Source: SIAJ01 sp963773845
GTDB taxonomy: Bacteria; Planctomycetota; Planctomycetia; Gemmatales; Gemmataceae
Direction: 5' to 3'
NCBI GenBank assembly: GCA_963773845.1
Contig: CAVZCU010000013.1
Location: 434,001-498,000 of the forward strand
Length of the DNA: 64,000 nucleotides
Shown here: piece by piece, positions 8,936-18,185 of the stretch
How positions within the stretch are numbered: position 1 is the stretch's first letter
Layout of the letters: each line of letters starts with the position of its first letter
Program-made: the position numbers and the translations under genes
Notes under the pieces: model-generated
Databases searched by the model: none
Seen by the model: only the letters and a program-made list of their open reading frames with translations
Told to the model about the DNA's origin: nothing

Positions 8936-11179
8936 ATGATCGCCAAGCGATTGTTCCTTTGTTTCCTCTTCGCGGTCTTTTGTAGTCCGTGCGTGGCCGA
9001 TGAACCGCGTGCGGATATGCATCGAGCGTTTCGGCCGGTGAGCCGTCCCCAGGTTCCCGACGTTCACGACGAATGGCGTACGGACGTCGACCGATTCATT
9101 GTGGCGGCACTCAGTGCCAAGAAACTGGCGCTCAATCCCGAGGCCGACCGCGCGACGCTGATCCGCCGCGTCTCCTTTGACCTAACCGGCCTACCTCCCT
9201 CACCCGCGGAATTGGCTGCGTTCGAATCGGACAAATCGCCGAACGCCTACGCGAAGATGGTCGACCATTTCCTCGCCTCCCCGCAATACGGCGAGCGCTG
9301 GGGCAAGCACTGGCTCGACGCGGCGGGCTATGCCGATTCGAATGGCTACTTCAACGCCGACAGCGATCGGCCGCAGGCCTGGCGCTACCGCGATTTCGTC
9401 ATTCGCTCGTTCAATGCCGACAAGCCGTACGATCGCTTCGTGCGCGAGCAGATTGCCGGCGACGAGATGGTCCATTACAAACCCAGCGGCGATGTGACGC
9501 CCGACATGGTCGAGGATCTGGTCGCGACTCACTTTCTCCGCAACGCCCCCGACGGCACCGGCGAGAGCGATGGCAATCCGGATGAGGTCCGCACCGATCG
9601 GTACACGGTGCTCGAAGGCAATATCCAGAACATGGTGAATTGCCTGCTTGGGCTGACCATTCAATGCACTCGCTGCCACGATCACAAGTTTGAACCGATC
9701 ACGCAGGAGGAGTATTACAGTCTGCAAGCGATTCTTTACCCCGTCTATAACCCGGATCGCTGGAAAAAGCCGAACGATCGCCTGGTGCCCATCGGGACGG
9801 CGGCCCAGGTCGAGTCGTGGAAGCGACGCAACGATCTCATCACTCGCCAGGTCAAAGCGGTTCGCGAACAACTCAAACCATTCGCCGACTTGCTCCGCGA
9901 GCAATTGCTCGTCGAACGGCTTAGCAATCTGCCGCCGGCCACGCGCGCTGCCGTCCTCGAAGCGCTCAAAACGGGCAAGAATAAGCAGTCCGCGAAGCAA
10001 AAAGCACTGCTCAAAGCGAATGCCAAGGCGACAAAGATCACCGACCAGGACCTGGTGAAGCGCTTCCCGGAATACGCGGCACTCAAGGATCGCATCGACA
10101 AGACTGTCGCGGAACGAGAGAAGGATCGGCCGCCGCCGTTGCAGCAGATTGAAGCCTTCGTCGAAACTGACCCGCATCCAGCCATTCATCATCTGCTTCG
10201 CCGGGGTCAGCACGGCATGCCCGGCAAGGAGGTCCAGCCCGGCGTGCCCGAGGCATTGTGTTCTGCGAATAACCGCTATCACATTGAATCCCCACCGGCG
10301 GCTGGCGTTTCGACTGGCCGGCGAACCGCCCTCGCCAACTGGATCACGTCGCGCGAGAATCCCCTCTTCGCACGCGTCATGGTCAATCGCATCTGGCAAT
10401 ACCACTTCGGCACCGGCCTGGTCGCCACGTCCGACAACCTCGGGGTCTCCGGCGCCAAGCCGTCGCATCCGGAATTGCTCGATTACCTGGCCTGGGAGTT
10501 CATGCAATCCGGCTGGAGCATCAAGGCGATGCACCGGCTCATCATGACGTCGGCCGTCTATCGGCAATCGAGTGCGACTAAAGCAGGGCTCGACGTAATC
10601 GATCCCGATAACCGCTTACTGGCAACGTTCCCCCTTCGCCGTCTCGACGCCGAATCGATTCGCGATTCGATGTTGCAAGTTTCCGGCGAATTGGATCTGC
10701 ACGCCGGCGGTCATTATGTGCCGACCAAGCGATTGCCCGAGGGGACCGTCGTCGTGTCGGAAGACACCAACGGAGCGCATCGGCGGTCGGTGTATTTGCA
10801 GCAACGGCGGACACAAGTCGACACGTTTCTGCAACTCTTCGACGCGCCGTCCATCGTGACGACCTGCGGCAAGCGATCGCCTTCAACCGTCCCTTTGCAA
10901 TCGCTGGCTCTGCTCAACTCGGATTTCGCGCGAAATCGGGCCAAGAGCTTTGCCGCGCGATTAGTCAAGAACGCCGGAAACGACGACGGCAAACGCCTGA
11001 GCCTGGCATTCCATTTGATCTCTGGCCGTTCACCGCAAACCGACGAACGCGAGGCTTGCATCAGATTCCTGCAAAAGCAACGATCCATTTACGCCAAGGA
11101 AAAAGGCGCCGACGATCGAGCCTGGACCGATTTGTGTCAGATGCTTTTGGCGAGCAATGCATTCTTGTATGTCGAGTGA
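8936..11179 (+). CDS. DUF1549/DUF1553 protein
   Basis: A 747-residue exported protein with a signal peptide (about residues 1-21). The DUF1549 part (about 40-270) contains VDRFIVAAL, RRVSFDLTGLPP and GERWGKHWLDAAGYADS. A haem-type CTRCH motif follows at about 244, in the setting RCHDHKFEPI. A charged helical insert spans about 300-410. The DUF1553 part (about 460-747) contains TGRRTALANWI, NRIWQYHFG, LDAESIRDSML and RRSVYL. It lacks the N-terminal cytochrome c (PSCyt1) domain that many relatives carry. It lies 8 bases from the DUF1501 gene that follows and forms the standard planctomycete DUF1549-DUF1501 operon. Function of these pairs is unproven. Confidence 0.9.
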   Translation: MIAKRLFLCFLFAVFCSPCVADEPRADMHRAFRPVSRPQVPDVHDEWRTDVDRFIVAALSAKKLALNPEADRATLIRRVSFDLTGLPPSPAELAAFESDKSPNAYAKMVDHFLASPQYGERWGKHWLDAAGYADSNGYFNADSDRPQAWRYRDFVIRSFNADKPYDRFVREQIAGDEMVHYKPSGDVTPDMVEDLVATHFLRNAPDGTGESDGNPDEVRTDRYTVLEGNIQNMVNCLLGLTIQCTRCHDHKFEPITQEEYYSLQAILYPVYNPDRWKKPNDRLVPIGTAAQVESWKRRNDLITRQVKAVREQLKPFADLLREQLLVERLSNLPPATRAAVLEALKTGKNKQSAKQKALLKANAKATKITDQDLVKRFPEYAALKDRIDKTVAEREKDRPPPLQQIEAFVETDPHPAIHHLLRRGQHGMPGKEVQPGVPEALCSANNRYHIESPPAAGVSTGRRTALANWITSRENPLFARVMVNRIWQYHFGTGLVATSDNLGVSGAKPSHPELLDYLAWEFMQSGWSIKAMHRLIMTSAVYRQSSATKAGLDVIDPDNRLLATFPLRRLDAESIRDSMLQVSGELDLHAGGHYVPTKRLPEGTVVVSEDTNGAHRRSVYLQQRRTQVDTFLQLFDAPSIVTTCGKRSPSTVPLQSLALLNSDFARNRAKSFAARLVKNAGNDDGKRLSLAFHLISGRSPQTDEREACIRFLQKQRSIYAKEKGADDRAWTDLCQMLLASNAFLYVE

Positions 11180-11187
11180 GGTCCGCC

Positions 11188-12594
11188 ATGCCGCAAGCCG
11201 ATTTTGCCTTCACACGTCGGGCGTTCCTGAGCCGATCGGCGGGCAGCCTTGGCTCGCTCGCATTGGCTCATCTGGCTGCCGAGGCCGAAGAGCATTCGCA
11301 CGATCCGCTTGCCCCCAAGCCGCCACACTTCCCCACGAAGGCGAAGGCAGTCATCTGCTTGTTTCAGCACGGCGGACCAAGCCAGATGGACCTGTTCGAT
11401 CCAAAGCCCGAGCTAACCAAGCAAAACGGCAAGCCGCATCCCGCCAAGCTCGAAGCGCACTTTCACACGCAACAAGGCAACTTGCTGGCCTCGCCCTTCA
11501 AGTTCGCCCGGCATGGAAAGTCGGGCATCGAGTTGTCCGAGCTGTTGCCACACACGGCCGGAATCGTTGATGACATCATGCTGGTCCGCTCGATGACGAC
11601 GGACTCTGTCGATCACGAGTCGGCATTGCGAATCATCCATTCGGGCAAGTTCTTCGCGGGCCGGCCGACGTGGGGCTCATGGGTGATCTACGGCCTCGGC
11701 TCGGAACGGAAGGAACTGCCCGCCTACGTCGTCTTATCCGATCCGGGTGGCCTGCCGGTGGACGGCACGAACAACTGGTCTTCAGGCTTCTTGCCAGCCG
11801 TCTACCAGGGGACGCCATTCCAGGCGAAAGGCACGCCGGTCGCCCACCTCGCCACGCCGAGCGATGTGCCGCCGCCGGCCCGGCGCAATCAACTCGACTT
11901 GCTCAACGAATTGAATGGTGCACACCTTCGCCGGCACGCGGGCAATGCCGAACTCGAAGCCCGCCTCGGACATTATGAATTGGCAGCGAAGATGCAGACG
12001 GCCGTTCCGGATGTCCTCGATTTCTCTAAGGAAACCGAGGAAACGAAGAAGCTCTACGGCATCGACAATCCCAAATCCGCGGAGTATGGCAAGCGCTGTC
12101 TCTTGGCCCGCCGGCTCATCGAACGCGGGGTGCGTTTCGTGCAGCTCTTCCTCAGCGGCCAACCGTGGGATACCCATGCGCAAAATGCCCACCGGCTGCG
12201 TGATCTCACAGCGATGACCGACCAGCCGTCGGCCGGCTTGGTGCTCGATCTCAAGCGCCGCGGGCTTCTCGATTCGACCATTGTCATGTGGACCGGCGAA
12301 TTCGGTCGCTTACCGATCTCGCAGGGAACCGACGGCCGCGATCACAATCGGCATGCGTTTACCTTGTGGCTCGCCGGCGGGGGTTTCAAGAAAGGCTACG
12401 TTCACGGCGCCACCGACGATTTCGCGTACAAGTCCGTGGACAAGGTCGTTCGCGTTTACGATCTGCATGCAACGCTTCTGCACGCACTCGGCTTGAACCA
12501 CAAGAAATTGACATACCCGCATGAAGGTCGAGCCGACACGCTGACCGATTCTAATGTCAGCAACGCAAAGGTGATGCGCGAGTTATTGGCATGA
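11188..12594 (+). CDS. DUF1501 protein, Tat-exported
   Basis: Start set to the ATG at 11188, just after the stop of the DUF1549 gene and directly before the Tat signal (TRRAFLSRSAGSLG). The 468 residues carry FQHGGPSQMDLFDPKP, VRSMTTDSVDHE, NNWSSGFLPA, CLLARRLIERGVRFVQL, WDTHAQN, MWTGEFGRLPISQG and GRDHNRHAF, which are typical DUF1501 sulfatase/phosphatase-fold motifs. It ends near DLHATLLHALGLNHKKL. A possible upstream start at 11056 lies inside the preceding gene and is rejected. It is the second, intact DUF1501 of the window (compare 6927-8310). Confidence 0.9.
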   Translation: MPQADFAFTRRAFLSRSAGSLGSLALAHLAAEAEEHSHDPLAPKPPHFPTKAKAVICLFQHGGPSQMDLFDPKPELTKQNGKPHPAKLEAHFHTQQGNLLASPFKFARHGKSGIELSELLPHTAGIVDDIMLVRSMTTDSVDHESALRIIHSGKFFAGRPTWGSWVIYGLGSERKELPAYVVLSDPGGLPVDGTNNWSSGFLPAVYQGTPFQAKGTPVAHLATPSDVPPPARRNQLDLLNELNGAHLRRHAGNAELEARLGHYELAAKMQTAVPDVLDFSKETEETKKLYGIDNPKSAEYGKRCLLARRLIERGVRFVQLFLSGQPWDTHAQNAHRLRDLTAMTDQPSAGLVLDLKRRGLLDSTIVMWTGEFGRLPISQGTDGRDHNRHAFTLWLAGGGFKKGYVHGATDDFAYKSVDKVVRVYDLHATLLHALGLNHKKLTYPHEGRADTLTDSNVSNAKVMRELLA

Positions 12595-12711
12595 AAGCCC
12601 TCAAGGCGGCTATGCTCGATTGCGACATCAATCCATCTATCAACTCGTGCGTTGAATAGAACTTCCACGTCAAGCCGGGATTGCCACTCAATAAATAGCT
12701 CGGAGGTTGCC

Positions 12712-13227
12712 ATGGCACTCGAGTGGGAGGAAGTTGCCGAGGGCAAGTGCATGAATCTATTCGCCGACAGCAACGCTACATCGTGGAAGGAGTTGGCGAA
12801 TGACCTGAAAGCCGCGTTAATCCGTATGTTTGCGGAAATGGTAGAGAGGTTGGAGGTCGATGCCCGGTATGTCTTGCTCATGAGCCTTTGGCACGACGAC
12901 GGGCGGATTATCTTCCAGATCTACCGCCGCGGGCGATCCCTCGCCTCCACGCGCTTGTCCCTCAATATATATTGTGAACTCATCCAAGACTCGTTCGAGA
13001 AGGAGATGGCCGGCGCCCCGGACGACGAGTAAGGATATGAGAACTACGCGAGCGCTTTTGATGCAAGGATCCAATTGGTCATCTCGAAGGCCAGCGATGC
13101 AGCAAAAGTTCGGCAAGCTTGGGGACAAGTGCTTGAGCGAATTGCTGACTGTCTGGTGTTTACGCAGCGGGCAGACGAGGATGAGACTCGAGAGCAAGAC
13201 TGCTTCCTGCTTCCTCCAGACGAGTGA
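12712..13227 (+). pseudogene. Hypothetical protein interrupted by an in-frame stop
   Basis: A strong ribosome site (CGGAGG, 12701-12706) precedes the ATG at 12712. The first 106 residues end in PDDE at a TAA at 13030-13032. The same frame then continues without a stop for 64 more codons, with a protein-like sequence (NYASAFDARIQLVISK ... EDETREQDCFLLPPDE), to a TGA at 13225-13227. The second half has no start of its own. This looks like one gene of 171 residues plus stop, broken by a point mutation or sequencing error. No family recognised; the composition is acidic and cytosolic-looking. Confidence 0.55.
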
Positions 13228-13281
13228 GCAGTTTAAAAATATGCACCATCGCGAATGACTTGATGTGGCTATTTCGCGTCG

Positions 13282-14115
13282 CTATCGATACGTCCGCACG
13301 CGTCCCCACAGGCTCTTCGTTCCCCAGATGCCCGAGCGCAGACATTCGAGTTGCACAATCTGACTATGATCGACGAAGAGATTGACGTCCGGACCATACG
13401 ACTTGATGTACCAGGCAAAGACATCGGGGTCGGCCGCCTCGAACATGATGCGGTCCGTGCCAAGGGCATTGATGATTTTCGCCACCACGTCCGTTCGCCA
13501 CTCGTTGACGCTTTCCGTGATGCCTTCCGACTCGATCATGATCATGTAGGCGCCGGCGTCCATGAAGCGCCGCGCAAGGCCGATCGCCCACTCGGCGTCG
13601 CGCGTCCCCTCGGCTGCTAGTTCACCGACAGCGCTGGCGCCACCAGCGCCAAATTGAATCCCGACTTCGGGTTTTGCCTTCAGTCCCATCTTCTGCACTT
13701 CTTCAACCAGCCGCAGCCAATCGTCCGTGGGGATCGTGATGAATCCGCTCGAGATTTCAACGATGTCGAATCCGAGTTCGTGACACTCGGCCAGGTAGCG
13801 ATGAACCGCTTCGCGGCCATGGCCGAGCACATATTCGATGAACCCGCCCGTTGAAACGACAACATCATGGGAGTGGCAGAGTTCAATCAGTTCCCGGACC
13901 ACCCGCTTCGGCATGAGCGCGAACGACCCGCCAGCGAACTTCAACGCGTCGACGTATTCGCCCATCGTTTCGAAAATGTCTTCGAGATACCGCCGGCCCA
14001 TCGGCGTGTAATACGGACCGCGAATCTCGGTAATGCCGCGGCTGCGCGGTTTGGCGGGTCGCTCATTCACGGGCAAGAACGAAAACGCCCGCTCCTGATC
14101 GGCTTGGCTGGTCAT
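13282..14115 (-). CDS. comA: Phosphosulfolactate synthase family (ComA/HSA32-like)
   Basis: The 277-residue protein matches the ComA (2R-phospho-3-sulfolactate synthase) TIM-barrel family: RGITEIRGPYY, DALKFAGGSFALMP, STGGFIEYVLG, CHELGFDIVEISSGF, MIMIESEGITE and FEAADPDVFAWYIKSYG. In methanogens the enzyme joins sulfite to phosphoenolpyruvate for coenzyme M; bacterial and plant relatives (HSA32) have other, unproven roles. No other coenzyme M gene (comB, comC) is visible here, so sulfolactate formation is uncertain. Its start overlaps the stop of the upstream DUF3175 gene by four bases (ATGA), indicating coupling. Confidence 0.85.
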   Translation of the reverse strand: MTSQADQERAFSFLPVNERPAKPRSRGITEIRGPYYTPMGRRYLEDIFETMGEYVDALKFAGGSFALMPKRVVRELIELCHSHDVVVSTGGFIEYVLGHGREAVHRYLAECHELGFDIVEISSGFITIPTDDWLRLVEEVQKMGLKAKPEVGIQFGAGGASAVGELAAEGTRDAEWAIGLARRFMDAGAYMIMIESEGITESVNEWRTDVVAKIINALGTDRIMFEAADPDVFAWYIKSYGPDVNLFVDHSQIVQLECLRSGIWGTKSLWGRVRTYR

Positions 14116-14387
14116 TTCTTTTCTCCGCGTTCCTTGCGGGCGCGGGCTTGAAGAATGTGTTTGGCCTTTTCCAGTTCGCGCTTTTGACTCGATGGCAAGT
14201 TCTTACCCGCCCGATTGATGAAGAATTGAATCATCCGGATTCCCGATCCAATTCCCTTGGGGCTCACTTTCTTCGATGCCATCGAGCGAGCGATTGTCTC
14301 TGCCTTCTTGGTGAAAATCCCCTTTGGCGGAAATGTGGAGACCGTCTTGACCTTGTGCGACCAGCGCTTTGATTTCTTGGTGGCCAT
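14112..14387 (-). CDS. DUF3175-family small basic protein
   Basis: A 91-residue, strongly basic protein: SKRWSHKVKT at the N-terminus, then FPPKGIFTKKAETIARSM and IRMIQFFINRAGKNLP, the recognisable pattern of DUF3175 (tryptophan-S-x-x-V start, phenylalanine-Y/F-I-N-R-A-G-K-N-L centre). Function unknown. It is first in a two-gene unit, with its stop codon overlapping the comA-like start. The repeated Lys/Arg content suggests nucleic-acid association, but this is inference. Confidence 0.75.
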   Translation of the reverse strand: MATKKSKRWSHKVKTVSTFPPKGIFTKKAETIARSMASKKVSPKGIGSGIRMIQFFINRAGKNLPSSQKRELEKAKHILQARARKERGEKK

Positions 14388-14434
14388 GATTCACCTCCCC
14401 CTGCGAGCGAGGTGCAAATAGTGCGCCCAGCCCC

Positions 14435-14495
14435 GTAGCCGCAAGCTGCCAGCTTGCGGGCTGGAGGGCGGGCAAGCTGGCAGCTTGCCGCTACG
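14435..14495. repeat. Palindromic repeat element supplying a stop codon
   Basis: GTAGCCGCAAGCTGCCAGC at 14435 is mirrored by GCTGGCAGCTTGCCGCTAC ending at 14494, forming a long hairpin. The complement-strand TAG at 14491-14493 is the stop of the esterase gene. Same family as 16497-16620 and the degraded copies at 895-1045. Confidence 0.75.
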
Positions 14496-16479
14496 CGACC
14501 AACCATCGCACAAAGCGCTCCGGTTCGTCGGTGAGCTTCTTTTCGATTTGATCGACATTCTTCACAGGCCTTGTCAACTTTCCATTTCCGGCCGCCACGA
14601 GGATTCGCCGCGGAGCGATGGCCGCGAGCACGGCATCGATGTCGCCGAAATCGCGAAGCATTCGCGGGAGAACGCTCGCGGCATTGATGGGCCGGCCCTT
14701 GGCATCGAAGAGTGGCAAATAGCTTAAAAGCATCTCTTCCGCTGCCACGGCGTGAATGGCGGGCTCGACCGCCGCGGCGAGGCACACAACGATCGCTGCA
14801 TCGCGTCGGCCGCACAGGATCACCCGTTTCGCTTTGGTCTCGTCTCGAATCCGGCGCACGGCCTTCCGCACGTCGGCGACGCGCATGCCGAGCAAGCTTT
14901 TGCCAATCAGAAAGGCGTTATAAGCGAGGTTCTCCTCGACGCCACACAGCGGGTCGGCATACGAGTGCCCCTTCACTTCGAGGCCGTCCGGCCGCAGCGT
15001 GCCGACGCCGCGGGGATCGATGATGGTCAACCCCATCCCGCTCTTGCCAATCGCGGTGACGAATTCCGACTCGCTTTCCCAGCTTGCGCTCTCGACGCCA
15101 TTCACACAAATGACATGTGGCTTATCCGATTTGGCGGCTTCGCTTTTCACCACGTGGAAATCGGCGAGATTGTCATCCACGCCCAGGAGACTCTCCAATG
15201 TTCCCCGCGGGGCCTTCTTCTGTTTGCGAAATTCACCCAGTGCGAGCGGAAGCAAAGGCCGAGAGTGAAATGTGATGTTGACCTGCCCGTCGGTACAAGC
15301 CTGAACCTCCTTTGGCGTTCGTGGCGTGACTTTGGTTTCCCTTTCGTGTGGTTGATCCTTGCGTTCACCGAGCCAGCGATCGAACCAGGCATAGGCGGCT
15401 TCACGCAACGGCAGCGACAGACCGTGTTTCGCATCCGCTTCGGTCCGGCTCAATCGTTCCCTAGCGCCAGCGACTTCATATAGGTGTTTCACTTCATCGA
15501 ACGTCGCGCGTGCGCCTTCAATCGGGAAGAAGTCTCGGATGGCCGTGCCGAGCATGGTTGGCCGTGGCACGCGGAGTGCCAAAAGGCCGGCGTGATCGAT
15601 GCCAGCACTGACGAAGCAAAAAATATCCTGTTCGGGATCGGAGTCGGGGTCCTTTTGTATTCGATTGCCCATACGGCGCGGCAGAGTCGTGATGTAGCAC
15701 GACGGGACTGCAACAAGCACCCGCGGATCGAGTGCGGAAATGTAGGCGGTCAACGTGCCACCGCCCGAATTGCCGATGCAGCCGATTCGTTTCGAATTGA
15801 TCTCCGGCCGCGATACGAGGTAGTCAATCCCCCGCATGCCGTCCCAAATGCGATACTTGGCCAGGCTGGTGCCAAGCAGATAGAGGGGGTTTCCCAAAAC
15901 TGCATGTTCGCCGCAGCTCAAGTTGAATCGCGATCGATTCTGTTTCACGTCCCAGAACTGGCTGCGCTCGCCCTGCCCAACCGGGTCGTAAGTCAGGACG
16001 GCGTATCCGCGCTTTGCCAGATTGATGTGAAGAATCTGATACGTGCCCTCCGCCTTGCCGACGCTGGAATGCCCGCACGAACTGAGGATCCCGGGGATCA
16101 AGCCATCGCGCTTTTTGGGCAGATAGAGGAGGGCCGAGACGAAATAGCCGGGAAAGCTTTGATAGACCAGCTTGTCCACCGTGTAATCGTCGGCCTCGAT
16201 TCGACCAATGATTTTGACCGGTGGCGGACCGGATGCCGCAGGCAGCCCATCGAGTAAATCGAGAAATTTCTGGAGCAACCCTTTTTGCAAGGCATCCAAA
16301 TCGGCTGGAGATTTGACCGTGGCAAACTGCTTCCGCCGTTCCCGTTCATGGCTGGCCGCCGCTTCGAGAATCTGTCGGTGAATGTCGACTGAGGAGGGTT
16401 GCTTGGTATCTGCGTAAGCCCCCGCAAATGGCGCCACAAGTCCGGTCGCCAAGAACTCTCGCCGCGTGGCCACGGTCAT
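14491..16479 (-). CDS. Tat-exported two-domain alpha/beta-hydrolase (acetylxylan esterase-like)
   Basis: The start at 16479 is chosen because a Tat signal follows directly (ATRREFLATGLVAPFAGA); the longer frame upstream reads through a repeat. The N-terminal hydrolase (about residues 70-370) has SSCGHSSVGKAEG, YDPVGQGERSQFW and the nucleophile elbow GNSGGGTLTAY. A second hydrolase-like half (about 430-660) has DPRGVGTL, but at its elbow position ILCGRRDAAIVV there is no serine, so it is probably non-catalytic. The layout matches planctomycete acetylxylan-esterase-like proteins of about 650-700 residues. Acetylated polysaccharide is a likely but unproven substrate. The stop codon lies in the repeat at 14435-14495. 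Confidence 0.8.
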   Translation of the reverse strand: MTVATRREFLATGLVAPFAGAYADTKQPSSVDIHRQILEAAASHERERRKQFATVKSPADLDALQKGLLQKFLDLLDGLPAASGPPPVKIIGRIEADDYTVDKLVYQSFPGYFVSALLYLPKKRDGLIPGILSSCGHSSVGKAEGTYQILHINLAKRGYAVLTYDPVGQGERSQFWDVKQNRSRFNLSCGEHAVLGNPLYLLGTSLAKYRIWDGMRGIDYLVSRPEINSKRIGCIGNSGGGTLTAYISALDPRVLVAVPSCYITTLPRRMGNRIQKDPDSDPEQDIFCFVSAGIDHAGLLALRVPRPTMLGTAIRDFFPIEGARATFDEVKHLYEVAGARERLSRTEADAKHGLSLPLREAAYAWFDRWLGERKDQPHERETKVTPRTPKEVQACTDGQVNITFHSRPLLPLALGEFRKQKKAPRGTLESLLGVDDNLADFHVVKSEAAKSDKPHVICVNGVESASWESESEFVTAIGKSGMGLTIIDPRGVGTLRPDGLEVKGHSYADPLCGVEENLAYNAFLIGKSLLGMRVADVRKAVRRIRDETKAKRVILCGRRDAAIVVCLAAAVEPAIHAVAAEEMLLSYLPLFDAKGRPINAASVLPRMLRDFGDIDAVLAAIAPRRILVAAGNGKLTRPVKNVDQIEKKLTDEPERFVRWLVA

Positions 16480-16496
16480 GATTGACTCCCGCAGTC

Positions 16497-16620
16497 GTAG
16501 CCGCAAGCTGCTAGCTTGTAAGGCTCGCAATCTGGCAACTTGCAAGGCTTACAAGCTGGCAGCTTGCAAAGCTCACAAGCTAGCAGCTTGTGGCTACGTG
16601 GCGACAAGCTGCCAGCTTGT
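16497..16620. repeat. Multi-unit palindromic repeat
   Basis: Five to six alternating copies of the AAGCTGGCAGCTTG unit and its variants (CTAGC, CAACTTG) between the esterase start and the zwf end. The TAG at 16594-16596 (complement) within it ends zwf, so the last residues of zwf (about SWQLVAT) are repeat-encoded. It could act as a terminator or mRNA stabiliser. Confidence 0.75.
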
Positions 16621-18069
16621 CAGCCAATCCCCCGCCACTTGCGCCCTTCGCGCCAGAAGTTCATCCGCCTTGGCCGGTCCGTCGCTGCCGAGGGGATAAA
16701 TCTCGGGTTGCACATTCCCTGCTTCCGTTGCCTGGATGAACGGATCGATGATCTCCCAGGATCGCTCAATTTCGTCGCTGCGCATAAAGAGCGATGCATC
16801 GCCCTGAAGGGCGTCGAGCAGAAGTCGTTCGTAGGCTTCCGGCAGTGCGCCGAAGTTTTCCTTGTAGGAAAAGTACAGATCGCGTGACTGAAGCGTGGTT
16901 CCCTCGATCGATGGCACCTTGGTCTGGAAACTCAGCTTGATGCCTTCATCTGGCTGAAGAATGATCTTGAGCCGATTCGGTTCCGGCTCATGCCCATCCA
17001 GTTGGGGAAAGAGTCGGAATGGCGGTTCGCAGAATTGAATCGTGACCTCGCTGTACCGTTCGCGCAGGCCCTTGCCGCTTCGGAGATAGAACGGGACTCC
17101 CTTCCAGCGCCAATTCTCGACCTGGAGCCTCAATGCCGCGAAAGTCGGCGTTCGCGAATTTTTCGGCACATCGGGCTCGGACAGGTAGCCCGCATACTGC
17201 CCAACCACGACGTTCGCCAGTGCTTCCGCGGGCGTCGGAACCAGGATCGAGTCGAGCACCTTGGCTTTCTCATTGCGCAGTCGATCCGCGGAAAAGCGAC
17301 TCGGCGGTTCCATCGCCACCAAAGTCAACACCTGGAGCAGGTGGCTTTGAAACATGTCGCGCAATACGCCGCTGGTGTCGTAGTAGCCGGCCCGTTTGCC
17401 GACGGTCACTTTTTCGGCGACGGTGATCTGCACGTGGTCGATATAGCGGCGATTCCAGAGAGGCTCGAACATCGAGTTCCCGAGACGGAAAACCAGGATG
17501 TTCTGCACCGTGTCTTTGCCGAGGTAGTGATCGATCCGATAGATTTGTTTCTCGCTGAACTCTTTGTGCAATTGGTCGTTGATTTCATGAGCCGATTTCA
17601 AATCGCGGCCGAACGGCTTCTCGACCACCACGCGGCGGAATCCGTTCTCTTCGGCGGTCTGGTTGGCCGCGCCCAGCTGGGCGGCGATTCGTGTATATAA
17701 TTCGGGCGCGACGGCAAAGTAATAAACTCGGTCGCCGCCCGACGGCCCTTCGCGAGCGGCGAGAAACTCGGTCAATGCCTTGACGCCTTCGGCCTTGGTC
17801 GCATCGCCGGGGACATAATGCAATCGGCGGGCAAATCGGCTCCAGGTACCCGGATACCAGTTGTCGCCGTGCTCGACAAAGGCCTCGCGAACGTTGGGTT
17901 CGAGATGCTCGCGGAATTGTTCGGATGTGAATGACGTTCGCGACATGCCCACGACGTGACAGTCTTCGGGCAATAAACCGGTCGAATCGAGCCGGAACAG
18001 GGCGGGAATCAGCTTGCGCGAGGTCAAATCGCCCGAAGCGCCGAAGATAATAATGCTGGGTACAGGCAT
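16594..18069 (-). CDS. zwf: Glucose-6-phosphate 1-dehydrogenase
   Basis: Full-length enzyme (491 residues; family about 480-510) for the first oxidative pentose-phosphate step, glucose 6-phosphate to 6-phosphogluconolactone with NADP/NAD. The N-terminal nucleotide site reads FGASGDLTSRKLIPALF, the VVEKPFGRDL segment follows, and the substrate/catalytic motif RIDHYLGKDTVQN with its essential His and Lys is intact at about residues 178-190. Later motifs FYLRSGKGL and ERLLLDALQGDASLF are also present. The start ATG at 18069 immediately precedes the Rossmann motif. The C-terminus runs into a palindromic repeat. No pgl or gnd neighbour is seen. Confidence 0.95.
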   Translation of the reverse strand: MPVPSIIIFGASGDLTSRKLIPALFRLDSTGLLPEDCHVVGMSRTSFTSEQFREHLEPNVREAFVEHGDNWYPGTWSRFARRLHYVPGDATKAEGVKALTEFLAAREGPSGGDRVYYFAVAPELYTRIAAQLGAANQTAEENGFRRVVVEKPFGRDLKSAHEINDQLHKEFSEKQIYRIDHYLGKDTVQNILVFRLGNSMFEPLWNRRYIDHVQITVAEKVTVGKRAGYYDTSGVLRDMFQSHLLQVLTLVAMEPPSRFSADRLRNEKAKVLDSILVPTPAEALANVVVGQYAGYLSEPDVPKNSRTPTFAALRLQVENWRWKGVPFYLRSGKGLRERYSEVTIQFCEPPFRLFPQLDGHEPEPNRLKIILQPDEGIKLSFQTKVPSIEGTTLQSRDLYFSYKENFGALPEAYERLLLDALQGDASLFMRSDEIERSWEIIDPFIQATEAGNVQPEIYPLGSDGPAKADELLARRAQVAGDWLTSWQLVAT

Positions 18070-18185
18070 GATAGACTGCTCGGTTTCTTGAGGAGTCGCC
18101 GTTCGAGGCGATGCGTGGGTGACATTGCCTTCGTGCCTGTTGTATTGTTACCCTCACATGAAGACGCCCGTCGCGAAGGGGTTGC

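Noticed and set aside
9200..10567. Long minus-strand frame (455 codons)
   Set aside because: Antisense shadow of the DUF1549/DUF1553 gene; low-complexity Arg/Leu pattern typical of GC-rich reverse frames and no domain.
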